The translations under genes were made by a program, and so were the position numbers. A stretch of 64,000 bases of DNA, from positions 36,498,501-36,562,500 of the forward strand of contig CM076154.1 of the NCBI GenBank assembly GCA_038025085.1, written 5' to 3'. This document shows positions 37,946 through 50,927 of the stretch, piece by piece (the stretch's first letter is position 1; the number at the start of each line of letters is the position of its first letter). Under the pieces are notes generated by a model. It searched no databases, was not told the DNA's origin, and saw nothing but the letters and a program-made list of their open reading frames with translations. The stretch comes from Tetragonia tetragonoides (taxonomy: Eukaryota > Streptophyta > Magnoliopsida > Caryophyllales > Aizoaceae).

Positions 37946-39079
37946 GGACAAATTGGCCAAAACCCCCAAGATCTTTACACTTTTTGATAAGAACACCCAG
38001 AAAAAAAAAAACTTTGACAAGAACCCCCAAACATAATGTAAAAGCCGTGGTTGTACACCCAAGCTGTACTTTCCGGTGAAATAAATTTTTTTTGGACCGT
38101 TTTACCCTCACGTGCTCTGCACGTGTTCACTTAATGAGAACTGATTTTTTTTTTTTTTTTTTTTTTCTTTTCCACGATTTTCCATCTCTCTTACTCTCAA
38201 ATTGCGATCAAGACAAACAATTAAGATCAAAAAGTACATCAAACATTCATCTGCAAACATTCATCCGCATATTGTAAAAATTAAAATTGCACCTGGGTTA
38301 TTTATTCAGATCCCTATCATCTCCACCCAAACCAAATTCTCTCTCCTCCCCAAATCCCCAATTCTCTGCAAATACCCACTATTCAGAAACTCATACCCAA
38401 TTTCTTCATCTACTACAACCCATGTCTCTCTTTCTCTCTCCTTTTTCCTACTCATTAAACTTCCACCAAATAATATCATCATCATCATCATCATCATCAA
38501 ACCCCCAAAACCCCACGCTATAAACCCCAAATGAAACTCAATACCAAACCTTTCCATTTTCAAAGCCCCTCATCTCGAATTGCTTCTTTTTTTTTTCTCC
38601 CTACGATTGAGATTTCACAACCAAAAGGGTAAAACCCAAAACTACCAATTTCCAGAAAATTAGCTTGCAGTAAAAAGAATGTTGAGGCTGAAAGATCTTC
38701 ATCATGGAGACGAGGGTAGCGACTGTGAGGAGTAAGAATGTAAATGGTGATTGACAAGAAATGTGAAGGTAAAAAAGAAAAAGAAATGGTGATTGACAAG
38801 AAATGTGAAGGTAAAACCTATTTGGTGATTGTCAATCACCAATTTGTGCACTTGCCTGATTGAATCTGATTCCTCGTCGAACCTGTTGCCTAGAGATGAT
38901 GAAGATCTTTCTCCAGCTGAAAGTGCTACATATCATTCTTTACATTCTTATCACATGTAAAAAAAAAAAGGACAAATTGGCAAGATGGAAGATCTGGAGG
39001 TTTCGGCTGAAAGAGTAAAAAGAATGTTGAAACCAAAAAGAGTAAGAGAGATGGAGTAAATGAAAAAGAAAAATCGTGG

Positions 39080-39111
<32 letters not shown>

Positions 39112-39306
39112 ATTCTCATTAAGTGAACACGTGCAGAACACGTGAGGGTAAAACGGTCCAAAAAAAATTTATTTCACCGGAAAGTACAGCTTGGGTGTAC
39201 AACCACGGCTTTTACATTATGTTTGGGGGTTCTTGTCAAAGTTTTTTTTTTCTGGGTGTTCTTATCAAAAAGTGTAAAGATCTTGGGGGTTTTGGCCAAT
39301 TTGTCC
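37946..39306. mobile_element. MULE-like element with ~200-bp inverted repeats inside pseudogene exon 17
   Basis: It starts GGACAAATTGGCCAAAAC and ends with the reverse complement. The arms (about 37946-38145 and 39109-39306) match almost completely, including CACGTG-rich stretches. The 9-bp duplication TAAATTTTA (37937-37945 and 39307-39315) fits Mutator-like transposition; copy A has the unoccupied site inside exon 17. The 1-kb core includes an ATC microsatellite (about 38477-38500) and a short direct repeat (38740-38815). No transposase frame was seen; a captured gene fragment is possible but not recognised. Confidence 0.92.
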
Positions 39307-39814
39307 TAAATTTTATGTAATCTATGAATTCCAGCAGAAGCCCCCTGGCATTGCCTTAGCCATACAAAGCCAAAAGTTATTTAAAAGAAGGAAAGACAAG
39401 ATTAATAAAATAGAATGGGGAGTTAGACTATGTAATACTTCTTAACATATGTTCACAAAAACATGTTGTGAAACTGTGAATGCAATGGAGCACAAGGAGA
39501 GTACCTACAGTTATGCAGTGGCGTTATAAATACACATTAGTGTGAAGGCATAATCAAGTTACTACACCGTGCACTATCACATGCTGATCCAGTTAATTAA
39601 GCCCAAAGCAAAGTAGTATATATATTGTAATTAGACGTAAGGAAAAACGTGGGAAACCACCTAATAGAAAAGTACAACCTTTTGCAAAGAACAACCTAAG
39701 AATTTTCGCTTGTTGCAGACACCTTAGCTTGTTTAAGATAAAAAAAAAATGACTTGAATAGAACCATTTACCCATACATGTTCCTGATTAACAAGGTCGG
39801 TGCATCAAACAGGA

Positions 39815-39930
39815 GACATCATCAACAACAACAGTGAGTATCCCGCCGGAGCGGGGTCTGGGAGGTCCAAATGTACGCAGTCTTACCCCTAGCTAGTCGC
39901 CTAGTAGAGAGGCAAAGACTCATGATTTTA
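39815..39930 (-). mobile_element. Au-type SINE fragment (copy B counterpart)
   Basis: Same insertion as at 21868-21985, with GTGAGTATCCCGCCGGAG on the plus strand and the CAACAACAACA end. It sits at the same place relative to the neighbouring exons, so it was inherited through the duplication. Confidence 0.7.
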
Positions 39931-42900
39931 TGGTTTTTAACTAGTGCGTTTAAACTCTACCTGTCTCAACTAACTTTTTAACTTTATAAAGTTTATCACA
40001 GACCAAAGAATCTTATGACATGGATGCTCTAACTTCTAACTTGTAAGAAGACAAATCAAACTATACCTAGGCCGATGAGTAGTCTCAGAATATGTCGTCT
40101 GCGGACAAACTCCCACTTCATTTGAATGAAACAAGTGAGTGAATCAATATTGAGTGGAGCTACGAAACATTTCTGGCACATAACCTTCTTTGAAACAGTT
40201 TTTGTCTCTCTTTCCTGCTCACGATTGGGGTAGCTATTAGAAACACTTGGTATAGCTGCCACAAAATCAACCCTGTTTCTCTGAGAAGACAACGTTCTAG
40301 AACGAGTCGCTCTTGCATTTTGCTCAACTGTACAGGACTTATTTATTGCCAGAGATTTCGATGCCTTTTTGTCTTTCTGGACTTCCTAGCTTCTGTTTTC
40401 ATCTTTGTTCTCTCAGGCTTTGAAGCATTGCCAACACCTGACTGATGTGCAGTACACCCATTATCAGTCTCCCTAGCAGCACCAGCAACTTCATTTTCGA
40501 CCACTGGATATGCCGAATTTGTTTCCTCAAGCCAAACAGCGAGATCCCCCTCCTCAAGAGAAATTAAACTTCTAAGAGATGATTCATACGGATTTTCTGA
40601 GGCACAATGACCACCTCTTCTGTATAACTCGCCAAGTTGCCCATTAATAGTACTTTCCAGCATCAATAAGCATCTTGAACAAGTGATGGACTTCCTCTGA
40701 ATAGCTAAAACTTGCTGAGCAGTCTTTAACTCTTTCTGTGCCAAACTCAAGATGCACCTTCCAAGGTAGACTTTACCTGAGTTATTTACACATAAAACAT
40801 AGACAAACATAGTGCATCTCCATCAATACCAGGAAACAGAAAAATGCAACTATTTCTGAACACATCAGCAAAGAAACAGCAACGAAGTCTAAGAACATAC
40901 CTAAACAAGAAGAAAAGGTTGCAACAAACAGGGGCAAACTCTGCGAGCAGGAGATACTCTTTCCTAAACTAAACTCAGCTTCTGCCTCAGCTCCATTTCC
41001 AAGTATTCCATGGATAATGCCAACCTACAATTTGCATGGTTAGTCAAAACAACTTGGTGTGAGGTTGATAATACAAACATCAAGGCATATATTTTCAACA
41101 TACATATGCAAGCAAAATAAAGTAGTTATGAAAACCCGCAAGGTGCTCTCAAGATAAGACCGGAGCACGTTCCATGAGGTAAGAACAAAGCCATCTGAAT
41201 ATTGTGCAATTCCATTGTTGGACCAAGCTCGGGTAGCAACTTGATTTAAGACTGTGAAACTACAAATTGTAAACGATGGCTTTGGCATAGCTTTGTCAGA
41301 ATCATCATGGTCGTCTTCAGGCGGCTTAAATGAGTAAGCAAAGTGCTCCTGCAACAGCTTGCCCCGAAGTCGATGAGCTTCCTTTGCACATGATTATGCC
41401 TACACGAAGGGCATCCGATTAGTCAATTATTAACAGCATAACAAAGAAGACAAGATTCCACAATAATAAGTTTAATTAAACAAAGAAATTCAACTTCATT
41501 TTTTTCCTTTAAATAAAGTTTCATCAAGGAAGGACCACAGTTCAAAGAGGATGATAACAAATGCAAATGCAACTGCTATCTTAGTATCATAACAAATTTC
41601 ACGCTAAAAAGTGTTTTGGTAAAACTGTGAATGTCCTGATTATCAAAAAGGATATCAAACAGGTTTTAGAGGGTACAGTACAAAGTATAATAAAAAATTA
41701 AAATTAAAAGTAACCGAGTAGAAGAAAGTCTGAATATTTCCCTTGCTCCCTCATTTATTATATAAAAGTAATCGAGCAGAAGAAAGTCTAAAAGTAATCG
41801 AGTAGAAGAAAGTCTGAATATTTCACAGCAGAAGGGCCACCGGAAAATTAAAATTGGGACACGGTTTTCAGCCCAAGATTGGGACCATTTTGGAACAGCA
41901 TTAATGAAAGAAGAAAGTCTGAATATTTCCCTTGCTCCCTCATTTTAATTGGAGAAGGGAAGGGATAAAAATTTTATCCTTAGGAAATCATTTGTCAGGC
42001 AAAAACATATAAAAGTTAAACTCAGGAGAAAAATGATGCATCTAGTATACCTCAATGACATGTCCGCTGGTAAGGAGTCTTTCACTCAGGTCATAGTATA
42101 GATATCCAGCCAGAAAAGCTGAAGTGCTAGGCACAGGAACCTACACGACAAGTAAACATGAACCAGCAGAAGAGACTCGTGTGTTTGTCAAATGCATCGT
42201 AATGAAACTGTTTTAATATGGTCATTCATGAGCCTTACCTTTGAAATAAGATGGGAAGCAACCTCTTTAACTTCATCAACAGAGATATCTGGTCGCAGAG
42301 AATGCTTGTGCTGATGAAAGGCAGTGGGAAACAAAGAAGATAAATATGTGAAGTTCTGCTGTAGCCCAACGAATGCTTTAGAATCCATCACACGACTCCA
42401 CAAGTCAAGCGACTCAGCATCTTCATGATAGTGTTTTGAAAGGTCGGTGAGCAATTTCTGATTGATGGGTACAACAAAAAGTGCATGGTTGAGCCTTCGC
42501 GACCCCCACAGTAACGACAAATACTTCTCCAATGAGATGTTCATCCCTTTCATCACTATAAATATCACATTAAGAACCTCTTCATGCAGAGTTATATTGT
42601 CCTGCAGATAACAAGAAAAAACATGTCATAACCAGGATAAAGGCCATGTGGTATAGAAACTACCAAATGTTCTTATCCAGAATAGCAATTTCTAACCAGA
42701 CCTTAATGGATAACAAGTCAGCAATGTGGTACAGAAGCAGTAAAATATACTCGGGCCCCACATTACTCTTGTCGTTGGAAGAACAATCAGAAACATCTAT
42801 CCTTTTTAACAGGTCTAGAGCTTTACGGATATCAGCAAATAATCTCTGCTTTTCTCTGAAAATATCAAATAATTCCTGCTTAATAGACAAAACCAGGATT

Positions 42901-44814
42901 GGAGTTAGGAGTAAAGCAGCACATCTGCTAGTCTGATAAAGAAAATACACCTCATCTACGCTAGTAATTGAATCTTTATAAGCAGAGGGAAAAAAGCTTT
43001 TATTGCACTTGCACCGTTGACTTTGGATTGGCTTCCTGCGTGCACATTGCACGTAAGCAATACGCAACAGCTAATTGACAAGACCTTGGAGAAGCCTCCC
43101 TATGTGTGACGCCATTAGAACCATTCTGCCCAACGTGCTAATCAAAGTCAAACAACAAACAAATACTAGTTTACAATATCAAGCATGGACTATAGCCAAG
43201 CAGCACATACCATTTTACTCTCAGCTAAATTAATAGCTTCTGACAAAAAAAATTCCAAACCTCCAGTTCCGTAAGCCCTTGATAACACTACCTTCTTAAC
43301 TAGAACAGTACATCTCTGCAAGCACTTGTTTGAGTCATACACATTCTTCAAGAGGATGTCAATAATATACAGTTGCATTCTCAGAGAGAACTTAGGATAT
43401 AAGTCTTCCAACTCCTGATATGCTAGATGTTCCTGAAGTAACATTAAGCAAGGACCAATAGATCAAATTTAAAGTCTAACCAACAGAAAACTGACACGAG
43501 AAAGCAGATCATAAAGCATCCAAACCTGCTCTAAGATTATCCCAACTGTTCAGCTGATACGCTGTTTATTTTCATACATAGAGAGTACAATAGAGCTTCC
43601 AATGCATTCTTATCAGATTTCTCACATGATTTACACTGTATCTGCAAACAAAAGGATATTAGTGGCCAGAAGAGCTAAACGTATTCACAGATTAAAGACA
43701 TTACAAAGCTTCAAATAATTACCTTAACCCAACGTTTTACTAGTGCTTCAGGAGTCTGAAGCTTCCCAAAAAGCTTCCTTGCAAGACACCATTTTTCAAG
43801 ACCATACTCCATTGCTTTGGCCACTTTGTTATGGCTATCTAATAGATGAAGAATGTCTATACAGTAAGAGTTAACTTTACATGCCTCATTCACAGAGTCT
43901 GAAATCATAGTTTCAGATAACTCTCCATCGAATCCCTTCAGTTTCCCCACAAGCATCTCGCAAAGAAGTAAACAATGACTCCATGACGCTCTACAACATA
44001 ATTTTACAGCCTTTGAGGCCTACATAGGAAAGTATTAAGCAAGTCAATCATCAGAACCATTTAAGAAATAAAGGAATATCACATGCTCATGCAATTCTTT
44101 CTCATGCAATGATATCAACTAATAAGAACAATGAGTAGGCTGCAAGGAAGACTATTTAACATTTTGATGAAAAATAGCTCAGCACATAATCTTCATTAGC
44201 CGTTCAGCCTGTCAAAACTTAAACACAGCCCAAAACGTTTTTATCATGAATGGCCAACAGATTCCTACACCCAGAGCTTTCGAGACAGGGGAAGTAATTT
44301 TGAGAATTGATCTCCACTCACAGGATCAATAGAAAGTTCAATAATATGCAAATTACCCCTAAACTTCATCAGCACATAACTTTACTTAAAACATATTGGG
44401 TTAGGTCAGAACAAAACTGATAGCTCCGTGAATTCATCTGGGATTAGACAATTGTAGTTTGTAGCTATACTTTTGGCGGATGTGTATTTGTTAGTTGTGA
44501 CTGCATATTGTACCCCATATCAAGATGAGGAGGGGAAAAAAGTATATAGATACTTGCAATTCCTCAGTAATGAGTTATAATGACTAAACCGAAATGGCCT
44601 ATTTGAATATTCTATGACTAACTATTATTTTGAGCAAATCAAAACAAAAAAATTTAAAAACCAAAAAAAAAAAGGAAAAATAATTCTATGTTTCTTATTT
44701 GTTGTGTTGTTGCAAATGATGCATTTCCAACTAAGGCTATACTTGACGTAGGCTCTCTATAATTGAATGGATAAGTGTACAGTTGTACATCTAAAGTTCG
44801 GAAATAGTTGGAAC

Positions 44815-45064
44815 TAGACCTGGCAAACGGGTCGGTCAGGTCAGGTCAGGTCAAATACTGGTCGGGTCAAATACGGGTTGAATACATCAGGTCAAATATG
44901 GGTATGGTTTCGGGTTACCCAACGGGTTTGAATAATGTTCTCTCACAACTTTCAGGTCGGGTTTGGGTCAGGTCATTTCGGTCTCGGATCAAAACGGGTC
45001 GGGTCATTTCGGGTTTGAACCTTTTCGGGTCGTGTTCGGGTCGGGTCAGCTTTTGCCAGCTCTA
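44815..45064. mobile_element. small hAT-like MITE, copy B only
   Basis: The ends TAGACCTGGCAAA and TTTGCCAGCTCTA are imperfect inverted repeats. They lie between GTTGGAAC and AGTGGAAC, an approximate 8-bp duplication; copy A has AGTGGAAC once, near 26880. The core repeats GGTCAGGTCAGGTCA and GGGTCGGGTCA. It is intronic and non-coding. Confidence 0.75.
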
Positions 45065-45079
45065 AGTGGAACCATATGG

Positions 45080-45300
45080 TATTGTGACACTATTGTTAAT
45101 CGTAAGACCTCTGAGATTTATTTCAAAGGCGTCGAGTCCGAGTCTCCTCAAGGCCAATGGAGGTTTTCCTACTCGTTAACTTCAGGGGCCTTAAGATTAG
45201 TCGGGCAACACCCAAATACCCATGAGAGTAGTCGGGCAACACCCGAATACCCAGGCTCTGGAATAGTGGTACCATATGGTATTGTGACACAAAGCATAAC
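45080..45300 (+). mobile_element. tRNA-derived SINE, copy B counterpart with lost A box
   Basis: Orthologous to the SINE at 26915-27130. The region holding the A box is deleted (TTAATCGTAAGACC), and the B box has drifted to GAGTCCGAGTCTC. It is therefore a dead relic. Confidence 0.7.
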
Positions 45301-48299
45301 ATAACTAGATTTTAAATAATAACAAATAAAGTAACAGATCAAAACATGTCAATAAAAAGGAAGATATGAGAGCAAAACCTCTTGCAATCTTTTATCGCTG
45401 TAAAATTCCACAAACATGTTGTGAAGCATGCAAAATGCCAAAATATATCTTTCACTTTTTGTGGTGGTACAGACGGAACACATTTGTCCGAAAGCAGATA
45501 TTTTACAAGCCTCTTACTTTCCTGAAACAAGAAGAGTAACAATTAGCAAATCAAACAAACAGCGTTCTTATTTATTTTCAGGCAGAGAAATTAATCTAAA
45601 GTTATTGTGAACTTCATCAACTTGACATCAAGATACCTTAATTTTGAGATTTAGCTTCAGGGAAAGAGTAAAAACAGCAACAGAGATGCTGAGCACACAT
45701 GTGTCAATTTCTTCAAGAGCATATGTCTGCCTGTTACATCAATGAACAATGACAAATGAAAGGAGCAGCAAAACTTTGTTTGATTAGTTCAAGTCAAATA
45801 TGATTATGAAGGTAAATAAGGTGCCGTTTTTCCCTTTTATGATGACATATAATATAACACCTTTCGAAACAACTTTGTCACAACACCATTGTCCAAAACA
45901 TTGTGAAGCAAAATATGAGCCACTTCAGTAGAAAATGCTTAGAATGAAAGATATCTTTCCCAATAAAAATGACAAGAGGTAACTAATGGCTTAAGGAAAA
46001 TAAGATTATAATAAATAAACCATTGCTTACTTCTGACAATGAAGAAACAAATGGGAGTACTCAAGGAGTGCCTCCAGAATAAGTTTTAATGCATCTCTGA
46101 AGGGGGAAATCCACCTTTTCAAGGACTATTCTTTTCCTTTCTTGAATTGACAAATTCAGCAAGTGGCAAGCGCATGAACTTTAGCGCGCTCAGATAAAAT
46201 GATAGATAATCCTCTCCATTTGTTGATATGCGTGCTTTAGAAGCCTCATCATCAGGTTCAAAGCATGCAGATCCGTTTCCAACAAAATCTCCACAGAGTA
46301 GTACACAATCACCCATGTTGGAGCGATAGTAATTCTTCCCTAATACCAGCAAAGAAGATAACTCTTGCAACTTATCACAGCCTTCAGGCAATCCCCTCAC
46401 TGTCGAAGTGCCAATTGTACCTTCTGAATCAGGAGAGCAGCAACCATTTGAATGAATACTGAATTCAGAAAGGCACAGCCCCATGGCATAAAGCTTTAGA
46501 ATCACAACCAAATGTGCTAAATCCTGCGTATCAAATCACAAGCAAATCAGAAACATGTGATATTCAATAATATGGTGAATAACAGATCACAAAGATGTTA
46601 AAATAAGAAGCAGCGGACCATGAACCTGAAGAACTTTGTCTGCTGACTTCTCCAGATGCATAGCAACATCATGTTGAACAATACTGCATGCTGATCGGCA
46701 TTTATATGTAAAGATGGATACAAATTTTAAATAATCCTCAATTAAACCCCCGTTCTGCCCTACAAAGCATTGCCAAAATTCCAACAGACAATACGTTCAA
46801 AAATCGAAACCATTAGATTGTATTCCACACAAAACATCAGGGGCTGTAGGATAATGGAAACAATAGCCCATAGATACATGGACTCAGAGATATTTCACTT
46901 CACAGACCCAAAAAAGACAATGGAAACAATAACCTGTCATGCAGGACCTAGGGCTACACTGTACTAACTCAGTAAACTCACTACTTTCAACATACAGCTC
47001 AGATTCTGAAGAACAAATCCTTGCGGCTCACATATAAATTATGGCATATTAAATTCCTAAAGATAGTTGGTTATTCCTTTTAACTCATTCGACTCCAGCA
47101 AGGGGCATTTCAGATTTTGCACATACAAATTCAGAGGGGGGATGTTCATATGACCAACCAGCACCATTGATGTTGCCTAGAAGACAGAAATTAAAACTGC
47201 TATCCACAACGACGCCAACCTAGTGTCAGCCATTCATATTACCCAAACGGCCCAACCCATTGCAACGTCAATGGGTACCATAACAAAAATACTGTATATA
47301 ATATGCTTCTTTCTAAGTATTGAGGAGTTTGGAGTACTTGACTCATCTGTCATGAAGGATTAGCATGCGTCAAAGAGATGGATTGGTTTTACCTTCCCTC
47401 CCCCCCCCCTCTATTCTCCTCGTCTTAGTTCTTCCCCTATTATTTTTGTAGTGTAGTGGAATACAGGAGGATACCCACATACAAATGGCCAAATAGAGAT
47501 ATACCTGGAACTCCAACACTTTGAAAAACACTTCATATTCATTCTCATACTACATGTTTGACCATTTTACTTTTAACTTACATGCTTCTTTTATTGCTTC
47601 AATGGATTGTTTGCACCAGCATACTTTAGCACAATACATGAGCACATTACAGATCAAACAAATGAAATACCAAAAGGTTGATTTAACAATAACAATAAGC
47701 TTAAGATAAATCACCTGATGACTTTGATTATTTAGCAACATTGTATGGTCATTAAATGTAGCAGCGCAGAAATCAGATACCAGTTTCTCCTCAAAATGCT
47801 TCACTTCTCTAACCAAAAACATAGTGGCATTCCTCATGTAAGATAACAGCTTCCTTTGTTGCTTGCTATATCCACCAGCATCCAGGTACCTTAATAAACA
47901 GACAAATATCACAATTAGGATGGGAGATTCTTAGTAACCAGCCCTAAGGTGAAAACTGAATTGGCTAAACCGTCTATTAAGGCTTTCAATGTGCAATGGA
48001 GTACGCTATTGCAGAAGAAGCCATCAGGTTGTTGTTTCCTATAGTGTAACAAGAAATTTACCATGCAACTTCTCAACCAAAACAGATCGAAAGTATGCAT
48101 CTAACTCAGGTGCACTATCAGTTGAACCCCAAAAGTTTTTCCTTTCTTTGTTTGACTGATTATTTTCCTTCTCTTTAACAATTCCTCTGCATCATCTCAC
48201 AATTTTAATGGTATGTATTTTGCTTGGCTTGGCTTCAGCCTGCTTTACATAGTGTTAAACAATCAAATTCTCTTTAGAAACAAAAAAAGTACATACATT

Positions 48300-48655
48300 G
48301 TTTATTGTATAAGACAAACCTGAACCATGGGCAAACCTCATCGACCAAATCCAGCATCTCGGCATACTTATCAGCATTCTTAGTTTACTCAACGACACGC
48401 CCTGCACAATATTAACAGCAACATCCACCACCAATTTCACAAATTCAACCTTCTCTTTATCATCATCACCACCCTTCTTATTCCAATCTCCATCAACGAA
48501 AAGCGGCACAAATTTCCATGTCGAAACCTTTTTATTTTTAAAACCCTCAACCTTAACCCCATTCAAACCCTTCAAAACCCTAAACCCTTCATCAATCGCA
48601 TCCTCATACCTCTCCCACCTCAACAAAAAACGCACAAAGCTACCTCTCCCATCTA
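48300..48655 (-). pseudogene. extra partial separase exon 1 inside copy B
   Basis: The last ~340 bases of separase exon 1 occur here a second time, 0.9 kb downstream (in gene direction) of the full exon 1 at 49240-49938. One T is missing in the run near 48388, shifting the frame after VSLSK. The fragment ends at a palindrome (48645-48688). The following 48690-49000 repeats part of intron 1 (compare 47920-48250). Confidence 0.88.
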
Positions 48656-48688
48656 AAGTGAGACAGATATCTCACTTTAGATGGGAGA
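48645..48688. repeat. perfect 19-bp inverted repeat at the duplication junction
   Basis: TCTCCCATCTAAAGTGAGA and its exact reverse complement are separated by the six bases CAGATA. The right arm overlaps normal intron 1 sequence (GATGGGAGATTC also occurs near 47925). The left arm abuts the truncated exon 1, so the palindrome marks the junction itself. Confidence 0.9.
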
Positions 48689-50059
48689 TTCTGGGTAACC
48701 AGCTCTTAAATGAAAACTGAACAATTGGCTAACCCATCTCTTAAGTTTGCAATGTGCAATGGAGTACCCTATTTCAGAAGAAATCATCAGGTTGTTGTCT
48801 CCTATAGTGTAACAAAACTTCAACATGCAATTTCTCAACCGAAACAAATCGAAAGTATGCATCTAACTCGCGCTGTAGCGCACATTATCAATTGAACCCC
48901 AAAGTTTTTCTTTTCTTTGTTTGACTGGTTATTTTAATATTTTCCCTTTGTCTTTATCATTCCTCTACATCATCACACATTTAATCGTATGGTTATTCTT
49001 TTTTATGGTTTCAGCCTGCTTTACATAGTGTTAGAGCATCATGAAACATAAAGTACAAACATTGTTTACTGTTTAGGTATAAACTCATACAACAATAAAG
49101 ATGAAGCAAACTCAACTCCCAAATGCAATAAACTAAAGACATGATTGGTACTGAAAATACAGACTTCATTGCTATAAGTTAAGTTGCACTTCAATAAATA
49201 AAAACCAAGCTTTCTGACATCAGTTTATAAGACAAACCTGAACCACGGTCGAACCTCTTCGATCAAATTCCCCATATCGGTATACTTGCTAGCATCCTTA
49301 GTTTTACTCAACGACATGCCGCGCACAATATCAACAGCAACATCCACCACCAGTTTCACAAATTCACCCTTCGCTTTATCATCATCACCACCCTTCTTTT
49401 TCCAATCTCCATCAACTGAAAGCGGCACGAATTTCCATGTCGAAACCTTTTTATTTTTAAAACCCTCAACCTTAACCCCATCTAAACCCTTCAAAACCCT
49501 AAACCCTTCATCAATCGCATCCTCATACCTCTCCCACCTCAACAAAAAACGCACAAAGCTAGCTCGTTGCAAATGAACAGCATAGGGTTTACCAGTTAAC
49601 TCGGACGATATCGCCTCTAAACAATCTAAGCATTGCTTATAAGAATCGAATAATTGGGAAATGAATTGGAGGGTTTTAAGGTGTATTGGGGATTCTTAGA
49701 GGCGTTTGGGGATTATACTGATAAATTTATAAATGAATGGCAAGTAGGTTTTCGCTAATGACTCAATTGTAGATGAAGATGAGGATCGTTTTTGCCTTGA
49801 GGGTTTTTTGTTAGGGTTTTGAGATTTCGGGGAAATGAGGAGAGAGAGTGGATGAAGGTAACTGGACAATTGTTTGGCGATGTCGGTGTAGTCGTGGTCT
49901 TCGAACTTTGAGATGAGAGAGATTGCTAATGCATCCATGGCGGTTTGAGAGAGAGAGAGAGAGAGAGAGAGGGGTGAGGGTGAGTATCTGAATTGAGAAT
50001 GGTGGAACAAAACAATGAGCGGGAAATGAATGAACTAGAGTAGCTGTTATGCTAGCGTT

Positions 50060-50510
50060 CAGGTTCAGCTGGTCAAAGTTTCAACGTGGTGGGGTAAAGG
50101 GCCTAAATAGACGTAACAATCGGGCCGGGTTTGGGCCATTATTACACCTGTTGGTAATCGGGTCTTTAAAAAAAATTACGGCGGCGAACTTCGGGTCGGG
50201 TCATGGGATTTGGGGTTTAAATTATTAGCGTGTCTAGTCTTTTTAGATCGGGTTTAAGTTGGATCTTTATCGGATAGGGTAATATTTTACATTTTTCGAA
50301 GTTGTATTCGAGTTCGCGACGAAAAAGTTGTGTCGAAAACCAAAATAAGGGTTTGGACACAGCCATGCAAGTCAGATTATAGCGGGTTTACGGTTACAAC
50401 CAAGTGCATAAAGCTACATCTTGCGGTGTATGGATTATTAGAGATTTGGAAATAATATATATGTCATTTCTTAATCATATATTTGAGATTATATTTGGTA
50501 GTAGAAAAAC
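50060..50510. other. flank of duplication copy B, no gene seen
   Basis: Beyond the end of homology with copy A (about 50050). A segment with CGGGCCGGGTTTGGGCC and other GGGTC-rich motifs near 50120-50300 looks like a decayed MITE, but no clear ends were found. No coding frame of interest. Confidence 0.5.
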
Positions 50511-50927
50511 TTATATACTTAGGAAAGTAAAATGCAATCGGGTTATATTTATCTTATTTCTTAAATCTCTATATATAGCGTTTTTCCCTAATATCAATAA
50601 AAGCATTGAAGCCATATAATTATTCTCCTCTCATATTCTGAGGTGTGTGTGACCAACAACAATGCACAAATACACGTATTGCGTTCAATAAAATACTAAT
50701 GTGAATTATAAAGGAAGCAACAAACGAAAAACAATAAGAGTTTGGTAAAATGTATTTTCTTGTATTCTTCCTTACATATCGATTAGGTTATGAATTATAT
50801 GTCTGCATACTTGTAGTTCGTTCTTATGTTTGTCCAACCTGTTAACAGTTATAGTTATGATTTTGCAAATAGAAGTATATCAATGTCTTACTTTCAAGAA
50901 AAAATTGACAACTTTTAATATGACTCA

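Larger units (their letters stand above)
31859..49938 (-). pseudogene. separase, decayed tandem copy B
   Basis: Every exon region of copy A has a collinear counterpart here, including LYFGHGSG (around 32590) and LLMGCSSG (around 32385). The reading frame is destroyed many times: a TAA in exon 1 (49696-49698; TTA in A); a 1-base deletion in exon 3 (about 46750); indels in exons 4 and 6; a 1-base deletion in exon 8 (about 43550); a TAA in exon 14 (41394-41396; TTA in A); a deletion in exon 16 (about 40367); a MULE-like insertion (37946-39306) plus a 1-base deletion in exon 17; a hAT insertion in exon 18 (36406-36891); and a TAG in exon 24 (33003-33005; TGG in A). The normal stop is lost, extending the last frame to 31859. 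Fragments of the protease domain (31859-32386, 33900-34320) remain open and could still be transcribed, but not as a full separase. Confidence 0.93.

Noticed and set aside
38202..38563. Frames of 78-110 codons inside the MULE-like element
   Set aside because: Low-complexity translations of CT-rich and ATC-repeat DNA; no transposase or known domain.
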